Source of the DNA: Pseudomonas poae
Lineage (GTDB): Bacteria > Pseudomonadota > Gammaproteobacteria > Pseudomonadales > Pseudomonadaceae
Direction: 5' to 3'
Length of the DNA stretch: 64,000 nt
Assembly (NCBI GenBank): GCA_004000515.1
Contig: CP034537.1
Span: 1 to 64,000, forward strand
Shown here: positions 39,712 to 48,644 of the stretch, one piece after another
Numbering within the stretch: position 1 is the first letter of the stretch
How the letters are laid out: each line of letters opens with the position of its first letter
Position numbers and translations under genes: made by a program
Notes under the pieces: generated by a model
Seen by the model: only the letters and a program-made list of their open reading frames with translations
Database searches by the model: none
Told to the model about the DNA's origin: nothing

Positions 39712-40164
39712 ATGAGCACAGATGCACAAACTATAGTCACCTTGTTGGATCAACAGTACGAACAGTTGCTTGTGGACGCGAGATGTCTGGCCGCAAGCTA
39801 TGGGGATGCGTCCATAAAGAAATATAAAAAGACCGGAGTTAAGTCTGTCGTGGCTGCCGTGTCAATCAAGCAAACGAGCCCTAATGCGTACTCGATTTAC
39901 TGGTGCAAATTGGTACCGCTGCAAGGACAAAAAAACAAATTCGCGCCGCTGACTATTGCCAAGGGGAATGGAAAACATAAATACCCGGCTTCCTCGTTCG
40001 AGTTTGTTGAATACACATACCGTCGCCTCGTTCTACAAGTTGAGAGTCGGCTTGCAGAGATTCGCCGAATTGCGAGCGAGAATCGTCAGCTACGTCGGAC
40101 GTTGGTCGCTTATGAGAAGAAGCTGTCTAGGTACCAAGCGCTTAATCATGACCCCCTCTATTAG
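39712..40164 (+). CDS. Plasmid/ICE-type hypothetical protein (possibly MobI-like)
   Basis: An intact frame of about 150 residues: MSTDAQTIVTLLDQQYEQLL, then a beta-rich middle (AAVSIKQTSPNAYSIYWCKL) and a basic coiled-coil tail (LQVESRLAEIRRIASENRQL, RRTLVAYEKKLSRYQ). The layout, an N-terminal helix, a small beta domain and a C-terminal coiled coil, resembles MobI-type auxiliary mobilisation proteins, but the match is only by feel. The region beyond carries a family of short repeats. Confidence 0.5.
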   Translation: MSTDAQTIVTLLDQQYEQLLVDARCLAASYGDASIKKYKKTGVKSVVAAVSIKQTSPNAYSIYWCKLVPLQGQKNKFAPLTIAKGNGKHKYPASSFEFVEYTYRRLVLQVESRLAEIRRIASENRQLRRTLVAYEKKLSRYQALNHDPLY

Positions 40165-40183
40165 GGAGGTAAGCGGCTGAGCA

Positions 40184-40466
40184 GCTATAAGCAGTGCCGA
40201 ACAGATCTGGCCCGCTTGTAAATCCCGAAAGCCCCGAGCAGCTTGGTCTGGCGGGGCGTTATCTAATCAGCAGTGAACTCCGGCGAGACATGTTGCTGCG
40301 CTTGGTCGGGACAGGCATCGGGGGCGAGCTATAAGCAGTGTAGGGCGCTAAATCTACTTGCTGTCAGCTAGCATGCCCGTGCAGACAGGGGCGAAGGCCA
40401 TATTTGCTATTAGTAGTGACGCTTACGACCGAGTCAGCCGGCCAGCTGTGATCTGTATTAGCAGTG
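40184..40466 (+). repeat. Five short repeats, consensus CTATtAGCAGTG
   Basis: Related 12-13-base motifs occur at 40184 (gctataagcagtg), 40263 (taatcagcagtg), 40328 (gctataagcagtg), 40406 (gctattagtagtg) and 40454 (tgtattagcagtg), all on the + strand, 48 to 79 bases apart, in a non-coding stretch. Possible roles are plasmid iterons, oriT repeats or transcription-factor sites. A relative occurs near 48597. Confidence 0.4.
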
Positions 40467-40557
40467 AAAGGCTTCACTTTCATAAAATAAACATTGGTAG
40501 GTGTCGTTCTAGCTGTTACTTGTGTCGCGCAGCGTATGGCAAAGGTGATGCGCTACC

Positions 40558-40917
40558 CTAACTGCCTCCCTGCTGTTCGAATGCAATGCGGTTCATTACG
40601 CACATGGGGATAGGATATCCCTGAATGTGTGTCGTGAGGGCCTCGTTGCCTGCGATCACCATGATGCAGGAGAGACCTCTGCGGAAGCGCATTCCTCGTC
40701 CTGAGTAGTTGCGCGGGATGATCTCCCAGGATTCGTCGTCGTAGTAACAACCAACGATTTCTGACCAGTGCAATTGGATGCCCGCGCCCATTATGCCTAC
40801 TGGGGTCAGGCAGAAAATTTCTATTTGAGTTTCCTGCTCAAGAGGTACAGCGTAAACCCGACCGTTTGGTGCGATAGGTGGAAAATATTGCCCGTTACTG
40901 AGGTGACGAAATTCCAT
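40558..40917 (-). CDS. Hypothetical protein (119 aa)
   Basis: An intact frame on the minus strand: MEFRHLSNGQYFPPIAPNGR, then IEIFCLTPVGIMGAGIQLHW, GCYYDDESWEIIPRNYSGRG and IQGYPIPMCVMNRIAFEQQG. The start at 40917 is supported by GGAG eight bases upstream. It has several Trp and Tyr residues and no membrane segment. No family is recognised. It belongs to a row of small accessory genes on a plasmid- or ICE-like backbone. Confidence 0.55.
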   Translation of the reverse strand: MEFRHLSNGQYFPPIAPNGRVYAVPLEQETQIEIFCLTPVGIMGAGIQLHWSEIVGCYYDDESWEIIPRNYSGRGMRFRRGLSCIMVIAGNEALTTHIQGYPIPMCVMNRIAFEQQGGS

Positions 40918-41199
40918 GCTTGTGCTCCGGATAGATGAGTTCGCTAGACACTCTTTGGTAGCTTTCGGAAAACCCAAGATGAGATGTTGCCTGCGAGTCG
41001 GCGCACGAGTTTTAGCGTACTGGACAAGATAGCTCGCCACATGGGGGGCATGTCGCTGATCTAAACCCTTTGGCGCTCCGGTTACTTTCGCTATGGTACG
41101 GAAATTGATAGCCCTCCCCGAACTTATCCTCGACCTCATAGGCTTGGGAAAATACTTCATGTCGCAGCGTTAGAGTGCCTTGCCGATGGATTGGGTAGC

Positions 41200-41223
41200 G
41201 CCCGCTGCCAAGTGGCAGCGGGC
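41200..41223. terminator. Perfect GC-rich hairpin
   Basis: GCCCGCTGCCA and TGGCAGCGGGC form an 11-bp stem with a two-base loop. It lies just past the small membrane protein gene on the minus strand, so it could end that transcript. Confidence 0.5.
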
Positions 41224-41259
41224 GGTTTATTGCAGGTATCTGGTTGTTCTACTGAAGGT

Positions 41260-41379
41260 TCAATCGTCGCTGTGCCTCTTGTCCAGGTACGTTGCGACTA
41301 TATATCCAATTACAGCGGCGATAGTCAGCGCACTGATGACGGCAATCACGGCATATGCAAGCAACTCAAAACGATCCAT
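41260..41379 (-). CDS. Single-pass micro-protein, MDRFELL family copy 1 (39 aa)
   Basis: A 39-residue frame below the usual size cut-off: MDRFELLAYAVIAVISALTI, then AAVIGYIVATYLDKRHSDD. One hydrophobic helix (about residues 8-30) is followed by a charged C-terminal tail. It is homologous to 46444-46587: both begin MDRFELL, share AL-I-A-IGY and end the helix with YLDK-H. The start is at 41379. Conservation of a complete micro-protein at two loci argues that it is real. Function unknown; a membrane toxin, a small inner-membrane regulator or a conjugation component are possibilities. Confidence 0.6.
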   Translation of the reverse strand: MDRFELLAYAVIAVISALTIAAVIGYIVATYLDKRHSDD

Positions 41380-41453
41380 CCCCTCACCCCTTTTATTCGA
41401 TATAAGCCGAGTTTAAGGGCGTCTGATCTAATCCCAAATCTGCAGAGTGATGG

Positions 41454-42402
41454 CTAGCGGCTGGGACCGGCGGCCTCCGTCAGTGGGGTGGTTCGTGCAC
41501 CGACGTATGCATCAGTTTCCCAAATACGCAGATATCCGAGCTCATAAGCGAGCTGATTCCGCGCCTCTATATCCTCACCGTGGGGAGCGTTCCCCCCAAG
41601 AATCGGAGCTTTATGACCCGACATTTGCCAGTAAAACTCGCAGGCATATGCTGCTCGGCAATCATCAATACTTAGCCCATGAGCAAGTAAAAGTTCCTTC
41701 GCAGCAGGAAGGTTCTTTTGTTTCCATTTACGCCATGCCTCTAGCGTTGCTGGGTGGCCACGCCGTGGATTTTCAATTGCGGAGGCCTTCTCCAAGATAG
41801 TCATTTGCTCAGGGCTTGAGATATTAATAATCCGGTTGTCATATGGATCTTCACTGCTAATGACATAAAAAATTTTTTCTGCTACGGCGTCCTTCTGCGC
41901 ACTTTTTGCATCGAAGAAGAAAGCCTCTCGTAGCGAAACGCCCAAGTATCGAACTAGCCTGATTAACATTACTAGGTGTTCTGAGAGGTGAACTTGAATG
42001 TCTTCCATTGCGGCCTCGAACACCACTTGATCAAGGCTGCGCGGGACTGTAATCCGTGCATGGCTTGGAAAGCTAATATCAGGACTCACAACTTTCCAAT
42101 CACCATTAGTTGCAAGGTCCATCACCGAGCTGACTGTCTCAAGAAGGCTCACCGCGCATTGCTGCGACAGATTGCCGTTGTACGCCTGAGTGCAGAGTTC
42201 TTCGTCGTATTGCCGCACCAGTTTTTTTGACGTGCTCTAGGATATCCACCTCATGAGATTCCTTTGCGTAAATACTGAACTGGGTCCACTGCTGGTCGTG
42301 GATTGTGGCCTCGTGCTGACTGAGGCGGCCCCACCGGACTGCCTCTTTGAGGATCTCCGAGCCAGCTTTGCTCAAGTCCCGGTCAAAATGTTTCATGGTC
42401 AT
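41454..42402 (-). pseudogene. Hypothetical protein (about 315 aa), one frameshift
   Basis: The N-terminal frame (MKHFDRDLSKAGSEILKEAV, RWGRLSQHEATIHDQQWTQF) and the main frame (VRQYDEELCTQAYNGNLSQQ onward) join at a T-run near 42222. The main part is acidic and helical, with MLIRLVRYLGVSLREAFFFD and GHPATLEAWRKWKQKNLPAA, ending AAGPSR at 41454. GGAGGAATGACC precedes the start. No family is recognised; it is the largest unknown gene in this accessory block. Confidence 0.55.
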
Positions 42403-42621
42403 TCCTCCAATCAGCTCAGGTATTGAGCTCTGGTGGATAGGATGAGCAATAAAAGATTGTCTGAGGCTCGGTTTCAGTCGCTTTCAGCGTCTGAAATTAA
42501 CGAGCGCATCCATCCCGTAAACGGTCGTTTTGGGAACATCGCTCCTGACCATCATTTCCGACTTGGGATTCCCCGATTCCGTGTCACTTTTCCAGTACAG
42601 CAATCAGTGTGAGGAAAACAC

Positions 42622-43190
42622 ATGGGAAAAAGGATTGGGTACGCCCGCGTTTCGACCGACGACCAGAATCTGGATCTGCAGCGCGATGTGCTCACCCTGG
42701 CTGGGTGCAGCGTGATCTATGAAGAGACCATGAGCGGCAAGTCTGCGAATCGGCCAGAGCTGGTGCATTGCCTGAAAGCACTTCGCACTGGCGACACCTT
42801 GATCGTCTGGCGGCTCGATAGGCTTGGACGATCTTTACCTGACCTCGTTGGGATCGTAGGTCAGCTGGAGCGGGAAGCGGTGGGATTCGAGTCGATCAAT
42901 GAGCACATCGAGACCACCAGCGCGGCAGGAAAATTAATCTTCCATGTGTTTGCCGCCCTGGCCGAGTTCGAGCGCAATTTAATTCGTGAACGCACGAAGG
43001 CTGGTTTAGACGCGGCACGTGCTCGCGGCCGAAAGGGGGGCGCAAACCATCTCTGGATGAGCTCCAAACCCGTGAAATCAAAGCCCTACTCAGGGACCCG
43101 CATATCCATGTGACAGACGTTGCACGCAGATATGGCATCTCTCGCAGCACTCTATACCGGTATGTCGGCAGCGTCAGACCAGACAGATAA
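42622..43190 (+). pseudogene. Serine recombinase (resolvase/invertase), one frameshift
   Basis: It begins MGKRIGYARVSTDDQNLDLQ with the catalytic Ser in RVST, then DTLIVWRLDRLGRSLPDLVG and AALAEFERNLIRERTKAGLD. After a G-run contraction near 43038 the C-terminal HTH reads VTDVARRYGISRSTLYRYVG, stop 43188-43190. Length (about 189 aa) fits the Pin/TnpR group. It resolves cointegrates or inverts DNA in Tn3-like or plasmid elements. No res site was identified, and no Tn3 transposase is present. Confidence 0.85.
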
Positions 43191-43281
43191 ATTCCAGACG
43201 CTTCTATACTTGAAAACGAAACACTGCCTAAGCTAACGGGGTATTAACGAGGGGTCACCGGATAGTCTGGAGACATTCGAT

Positions 43282-43330
43282 GCCAACCAGGAGGAGCACT
43301 CAGTGAACCGCTTTACCTGGTTGGGGCTTT
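43282..43330 (+). terminator. Inverted repeat after the resolvase gene
   Basis: CCAACCAGG and CCTGGTTGG arms (43282-43290 and about 43315-43323) flank a 24-base loop and precede ggggctttgtc. It is a possible terminator or a recombination-site palindrome. Confidence 0.35.
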
Positions 43331-43438
43331 GTCACGGTGGGTAATTGCACAAAGTTGTCCACTCGTTTGCATTCGACCTGACTAGGCATTTGCATCGAAT
43401 TTGACCAGCACGCTTCGTGGCCATGACCGGCAGAGAAC

Positions 43439-45104
43439 GGCCCAGAGTGTGTAAAAACGCTCATAGCCTCATCGTCTTGGGTCATCGACGTTCGTTTGCT
43501 GAGCGATAGCACGGTCAATGTTGCGAGTCGCATCGATCGCGACCTGGAACACGTCAATGCGGTTTTTACAGCCTCTGGGATGGGCCAAAATCAGCCTTTT
43601 TAGGCCGACAGCGCCTTCATCAAACCGTGAGCACCGATGATTTTCATGACTCGTTTCATATTGTAGGCGAGCACATTCAAGCTCATCTCCGCACTCACCC
43701 CGGCCAGCTTTCGCGTCAGGAAGTGTGTCGCTCCCATCCATTGTTTGAGCGTCCCGAAGGGATGCTCAACCGTCCGTTTTCGGACTCGCATCATCTCTGG
43801 TGCTTTGCTCAGCCGATGCTGCATCTCCTCCAATACGTCTTCATGCTCCCAGCGTCGAACTCGTCGTTCCGTGCTCGGTGTGCACTGCGATTTCAACGCG
43901 CAGCCCTGGCATTTCGAACTCCAGTAACGATGTAATTTCAGGCCTTTTTCAACGTAGGAATAGTGCCAGATCAGCGCCTCTCCAGCCGGGCAAATGTATT
44001 CGTTCTTTGCCGAGTCATAGATGAAGGCATCGTTATTGAAACGCCCGTCAGCCTTGGCTCCAGAGGTCATCGGCTTGGGTACATAGGCGGTGATGCCTGC
44101 ATCGTGACAAGCCAGGATTTGCTCGCTTTTGAAGTAACCTCGGTCAGCCACTACCGACAACGCATCTGACGCCATCGCCTCGCGGGCTTGCTTAGCCATC
44201 GAGCTGAGTTGATCGCGGTCTGAACCGACGTTAGTCACCTCGTGCGCAACGATCAAATGGTGCTGAGTATCGACCGCTGTCTGCACGTTGTAGCCGACGA
44301 TTCCCGTGCCACGCGTCATCATGGAACGGCTGTCTGGATCGGTCAGTGAGACCTGCTTATCGGGCGATTCATTGAGCTGGATTTCGATCGCCTGAAGCTC
44401 TTTCATTTGAGTTTTGAGCTTGGCGATTTTCTCTTCCAGCCGCACGGCACTGGACTCGGAAGCTGTAGGTTCTTGCCGATCGGCAGCATCGAGTGCCGAC
44501 AGGTAACGGTTGATGCTCGATTCAATTTCTTCCATTCGCCGCTTCAGTTTGGCGCTGGTGAAATTGCGGTCGCGGTTGTTGACTGCCTTGAATTTGCTGC
44601 CATCGATGGCGACCAGATGTTCTCCGAACAGTCCCAATTGCTGACACAGCACAACGAACTGCCGACAGACGCCTCGGATGGCCTTGGTGTTGTCTTTTCG
44701 GAAGTTGGCGATAGTCTTGAAGTCCGGCATCAACCGCTCGGTCAACCACATCAGCTCGACGTTGCGTTGGGCTTCTCGCTCCAAGCGTCGGCTCGACTGG
44801 ATGCGGTTGAGATAGCCGTAGATGTAGATCTTCAGCAAGATCGCCGGATGGTAAGCAGGCCGGCCAGTATCGGCGGGAATGACACCTTCAAAACCCAGAT
44901 TGACCAGGTCAAGTTCGTCGACGAAGACGTCAACTACGCGCACCGGATTGGTATCGCTGACATAGTCGTCTAGGCTCTCGGGAAGTAAGGTGCCTTGGCC
45001 TCGATGTTCACCTTGGATAAAGCGCTTCATGGGCGATCCCTGCGATGAAATCCTCAGAAATCATAGCAAGTGTTCGCGAAGGTGTTTTACACACTCTGGG
45101 CCGC
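43439..45104 (-). mobile_element. Complete IS1182-family insertion sequence, copy B
   Basis: It is bounded by GGCCCAGAGTGTGTAAAA (43439-43456) and its inverse (45086-45103) and contains one intact transposase on the minus strand. Total length is about 1.67 kb. Flanking bases give no obvious target duplication, as reported for this family. Confidence 0.88.
43600..45030 (-). CDS. IS1182-family transposase
   Basis: An intact 476-residue transposase: MKRFIQGEHRGQGTLLPESL, YHPAILLKIYIYGYLNRIQS, a coiled-coil region (KIAKLKTQMKELQAIEIQLN), the DDE-domain pieces VVADRGYFKSEQILACHDAG and QCTPSTERRVRRWEHEDVLE, and a C-terminal RVRKRTVEHPFGTLKQWMGA with the catalytic Glu. It could mobilise the 162-bp MITE-like element at 11466. 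Copy A at 33864 is truncated. Confidence 0.92.
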   Translation of the reverse strand: MKRFIQGEHRGQGTLLPESLDDYVSDTNPVRVVDVFVDELDLVNLGFEGVIPADTGRPAYHPAILLKIYIYGYLNRIQSSRRLEREAQRNVELMWLTERLMPDFKTIANFRKDNTKAIRGVCRQFVVLCQQLGLFGEHLVAIDGSKFKAVNNRDRNFTSAKLKRRMEEIESSINRYLSALDAADRQEPTASESSAVRLEEKIAKLKTQMKELQAIEIQLNESPDKQVSLTDPDSRSMMTRGTGIVGYNVQTAVDTQHHLIVAHEVTNVGSDRDQLSSMAKQAREAMASDALSVVADRGYFKSEQILACHDAGITAYVPKPMTSGAKADGRFNNDAFIYDSAKNEYICPAGEALIWHYSYVEKGLKLHRYWSSKCQGCALKSQCTPSTERRVRRWEHEDVLEEMQHRLSKAPEMMRVRKRTVEHPFGTLKQWMGATHFLTRKLAGVSAEMSLNVLAYNMKRVMKIIGAHGLMKALSA

Positions 45105-45370
45105 AAGCAGCCACCTCCGGCGTCCATTCCTGACCAGCTCGCTCTACCGAACACATCTGGCGATCACGAGCACAGTTCACCGCCCTCATCCGCTGCCCAT
45201 TCAGCGCACTGCCCCTACGCTCTGGCAGGCGCATCGTTATCTGTCGACCGTTTCTCGTCAAAGCCCGAGCCGTCGCTTACGCGAAAATGCCAGATCGTCA
45301 TCTGACGCCGGTTTGTCGCTACCATTGGGGCTCCCCGTGAACAGATTGCCCTCAGGGGCGGCATCATACT

Positions 45371-45702
45371 GACATCACCCCTTCACAACGCAAATTACCC
45401 GGAGCAACCTCGTAAAAATGCTGAAAACCAGTATTCATGAGGGCTGCAACCACAACACCCCTTCACGACACCTCTTAACGACACCCCTTCACAACGCCAA
45501 TTTCCTAGCTGAAGCTCGTGAAAATGCTGAAACCCAGTATTCATGCGGGCTGCAGCCACAACACCCCTTCACGACACCTCTTAACGACACCCCTTCACAA
45601 CGCCAATTTCCTAGCTGGAGCTCTTGAAAATGCTGAAACCCAGTATTCATGCGGACTGCAGCCACAACACCCCTTCACGACACCTCTTAACGACACCCCT
45701 TC
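45371..45702 (+). repeat. 106-bp tandem repeat, about three copies
   Basis: Units start at 45415, 45521 and 45627, an exact 106-base period, preceded by a partial diverged unit from 45371. Each unit holds AAAATGCTGAAAcCCAGTAT, a GGGCTGCAgCC block and two CACCCCTTCAC runs. Differences between units are few, so the array is recent. The period is not a multiple of three, so the open frames across it are not coding evidence. Confidence 0.8.
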
Positions 45703-45890
45703 CGGCAAATCGGCAAGTTCCTCTATGGGAGGTGAAGCGTCAGACTTCCATAAGTAATAGATGAGAGGTGAGCCCTATTTTTAATGTGTCGCGAAGCGGA
45801 TGTCAGGGCCACCCAAAATCAGCTGATAATCGATTTGGGTTTTCGGAGATCAAGGGGAGACTGAGCTCACCTGCATCGAGGATTACCACC

Positions 45891-46318
45891 ATGAATCTGC
45901 TCGCCACCATTGCCAACCTGATGGCCTCAATCGCCCAGCCGACAAAACCGCTGTACACCACAGTGGTATATCCCACCAAGGTAAAGCGGTCGTGCTGCAT
46001 GACGATCTCAACATCCGCAGTGAGCGAACGTGGTACCAGTGTACAGAGTCGCTGAGCGGCAAAGAAGAGAAGTCGACCTACCCGTTCGATCTTCATATCG
46101 ACGATAACGCGACCTGTGTTGAGCCCGCCATACAGACTCAGACTGACAATTTCAGCCTGCACAGGAGTTTCATGGACTTGATGGACAACGGCTGGGTAAA
46201 CCCGGCCAACGGACTGCCGATGATGGATGGCTGCGTCGATGTCATGGGCAACGCTTATGGCATCGACTCCATGAGCGACGGTCTGTGGTTCGATCACGGT
46301 AGCGCGTTCGCAGACTGA
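45891..46318 (+). pseudogene. Hypothetical protein, one frameshift
   Basis: The start at 45891 reads MNLLATIANLMASIAQPTKP, continuing after a break near 45990 with VLHDDLNIRSERTWYQCTES, FDLHIDDNATCVEPAIQTQT and MDLMDNGWVNPANGLPMMDG, ending FDHGSAFAD at 46316-46318. About 142 residues, acidic, with no membrane helix beyond the weak N-terminus. Proteins with this central block are found on plasmids and ICEs, but no function is known to me. Confidence 0.45.
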
Positions 46319-46443
46319 ATCAGTTCCGCCAGTTGCCGGCGCTAGACAGCTGAACCAGGATGCGAAATTGCTGTGAGTTTCGGTACAGTGAATGAGTTGT
46401 TTAGACTCTGATGGCCTGATGGCCACCAGCATGGGAGAAGAAC

Positions 46444-46587
46444 ATGGACCGGTTTGAGCTACTGATCTACTCAGTGTTCGGCGTGCTCTGCGCCTTGGGG
46501 ATTACAGCCGCGATTGGTTACAAGATCGTCGTTTACCTGGACAAGCAGCACGACAACAGAGCACGCCCGAACTCGATTGCCGATTAA
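46444..46587 (+). CDS. Single-pass micro-protein, MDRFELL family copy 2 (47 aa)
   Basis: A 47-residue frame: MDRFELLIYSVFGVLCALGI, then TAAIGYKIVVYLDKQHDNRA and RPNSIAD. One membrane helix, cytosolic-type charged tail. The start is supported by GGGAGAAGAAC upstream. It matches the 39-residue protein at 41260-41379 in the first seven residues and in the YLDK boundary. A zinc-ribbon membrane protein gene follows 51 bases later, suggesting a two-gene unit. Confidence 0.6.
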   Translation: MDRFELLIYSVFGVLCALGITAAIGYKIVVYLDKQHDNRARPNSIAD

Positions 46588-46638
46588 TTGGATCTAGTGA
46601 GTGAGCAGGTCACGTGCCAAGTCAAAGAGGATGACATC

Positions 46639-46983
46639 GTGAGTAAAGTTGAATGCCAGTGCTGCAGGATGATGATGGTTCCAAAGGTGATCACCAGCGC
46701 GCCGTTCTACGTAAGCGGAGTTCCCCTAGGCGGTGGTGATCCCGAGTCATCTGTATGCCCCTTCTGCCTGTCGCCGAAATGGATGCTCACCGAGCGCCAG
46801 GCTCTGGCGGCTGGCAAGGCCAATGCAGAGTTCTACGGCATAATGGTTCTCGCCCTAGTAAACATCGTTGCCTTCGCTCGACTTGGGGAACTGGGTGGCG
46901 GGATAGTGCTTACTGCATCCGTCACAGCCTTCTTCCTACGCAGCAGAATTATCAGCGCGCTGCGACAGCGTTTGAGACGTTAA
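46639..46983 (+). CDS. Small zinc-ribbon membrane protein
   Basis: From the GTG at 46639 (MSKVECQCCRMMMVPKVITS) it runs about 114 residues. It has a four-Cys zinc ribbon (ECQCC near residue 5; CPFC near 43), then two hydrophobic stretches (FYGIMVLALVNIVAFARLGE, GGIVLTASVTAFFLRSRI) and a basic end. The GAGGATG Shine-Dalgarno supports this start over the upstream ATG at 46588. No family is recognised; the layout is of a membrane-anchored zinc-ribbon protein. Confidence 0.5.
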   Translation: MSKVECQCCRMMMVPKVITSAPFYVSGVPLGGGDPESSVCPFCLSPKWMLTERQALAAGKANAEFYGIMVLALVNIVAFARLGELGGGIVLTASVTAFFLRSRIISALRQRLRR

Positions 46984-47003
46984 ACCTGCTCGCCTCGCTC
47001 CCT

Positions 47004-47633
47004 TCAAACCACGTTACTGCATGTCATCTGATCGCGAATTTTAAGCACCGTTGTGGTGCTGCAACCTGCATGGCGAGCAGTAGCGCGAATACCCAGACCA
47101 ACGCTCAGCAGTTCACCGATGCGCTGATGTAGGTTCTTGTCAGCGGGCCGACCTTTGTAGGCGCCGGAGGCTTTTGCCCGAAGAATTCCCTGGGCCCGAC
47201 GCTCACGACGTTGCTCGTAGTCCTTGCGCGCAATAGCAGCCATCATTTCGATCATCATGCCGTTGATCGCGGCCTGCATTCGGTCAGTGAATTCGTCACC
47301 AGCCGTGTCTCTCATGCTCTGGTGGCTGGTCGGAAGATCCAGGGCGACAATACGCAGCCCCTTGGAATCAATCGCAGCCTTGAGTGCCTGCCAATCAACC
47401 ACCGGCAATCGGGAAAGCCGGTCGATACTTTCCAGCAGCAAGACATCCCCCTGTTGGGCATCCGATATCAGTCTCAACAGCTCTGCTCGGTCAGTCCTGG
47501 CGCCACTGGCGTTCTCGATGTATTGCGCAGCGATAGCCCTGCCATGGTCGGCAGCGAATTGTTGCAGAGCGTCACGGGCACGGTTGGCGTCTTGCTCAGC
47601 AGTGGACGCACGAAGGTAGGCGCGGACAAACAT
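47004..47633 (-). CDS. Recombinase family protein (serine recombinase)
   Basis: An intact 209-residue protein: MFVRAYLRASTAEQDANRAR (catalytic Ser in RAST), LLLESIDRLSRLPVVDWQAL, DRMQAAINGMMIEMMAAIAR and a C-terminal HTH GIRATARHAGCSTTTVLKIR. It belongs to the resolvase/invertase group often placed on plasmids and ICEs. It is convergent with the zinc-ribbon gene and next to an IS3 fragment. Confidence 0.85.
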   Translation of the reverse strand: MFVRAYLRASTAEQDANRARDALQQFAADHGRAIAAQYIENASGARTDRAELLRLISDAQQGDVLLLESIDRLSRLPVVDWQALKAAIDSKGLRIVALDLPTSHQSMRDTAGDEFTDRMQAAINGMMIEMMAAIARKDYEQRRERRAQGILRAKASGAYKGRPADKNLHQRIGELLSVGLGIRATARHAGCSTTTVLKIRDQMTCSNVV

Positions 47634-47744
47634 CAGATTTCCTTTCTCGTATCAGTTTGAGTGATGTTTTGCGGGCGTATCAGTTAGACCGTTACTTACA
47701 AATTCGAGCTTCAGAGAAACCTGACTCTCGGACGTATCAGCTAA

Positions 47745-48095
<351 letters not shown>

Positions 48096-48289
48096 CCACT
48101 ACACAGTGATTGATAATGGCTGAACGCTGGGGGTTGGCAGCCCGTCGTCGTGAATACAAAAAAGGCGGATAAGAGCGTACTTGCTTTGATCAACGGCATC
48201 GTCTGGCTCCGAGTATTCCCTACCGATGTATGCACAATAACCACGATCTCCGTATAGCGCGGCAGATTGGGGTCTTCGGTTCTGCTTCA

Positions 48290-48470
48290 TCGAGCAGCGC
48301 CGGTACCTCGGCCCCTCGATATAGCCGTATACGGTGCCATCTCGCCGCCAGCCACCTGACGCTTGATCTCGAGAAAGTCCGCTCCGGCACGGTAAGCGCT
48401 CGTAGCCGACCCGCGGCGAAGGCTGTGGCTGTGCTCATCTCCCGTAGCCTTGCCTCTCAGGCTCGTGTCG
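48290..48470 (-). pseudogene. Tyrosine recombinase, C-terminal fragment
   Basis: On the minus strand the reading HSLRRGSATSAYRAGADFLE and IKRQ, then after a G-run contraction GGWRRDGTVYGYIE, is the box II-III region of a tyrosine recombinase: HSLRRG as HxLR and the nucleophile region around YGYIE. It has no start and no N-terminal part. Its type is that of integrases on Pseudomonas islands. It shows that an integrated element was once bounded here. Confidence 0.5.
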
Positions 48471-48644
48471 CCTGGGTGGTATTAACGCTATCCCCATGCA
48501 GCGCAGCATTACCGACTAAATCCCTACTGCTAATGAGCAGAAATAAAGGTCGCTGCTCAGTCCGAGCTGCCTCTCACCAGCACGTAATGTCGTGGGCTGC
48601 TATCAGTGTATGGCCGAAGCAGACCGTTCTTCGATATTAACTTT

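Noticed and set aside
45371-45702. CRISPR array
   Set aside because: The repeated units are contiguous 106-base copies without variable spacers, and no cas gene is in the window.
45418-45757. Open frames within the tandem repeat
   Set aside because: The 106-base period changes frame each unit, and the peptides repeat only because the DNA does.
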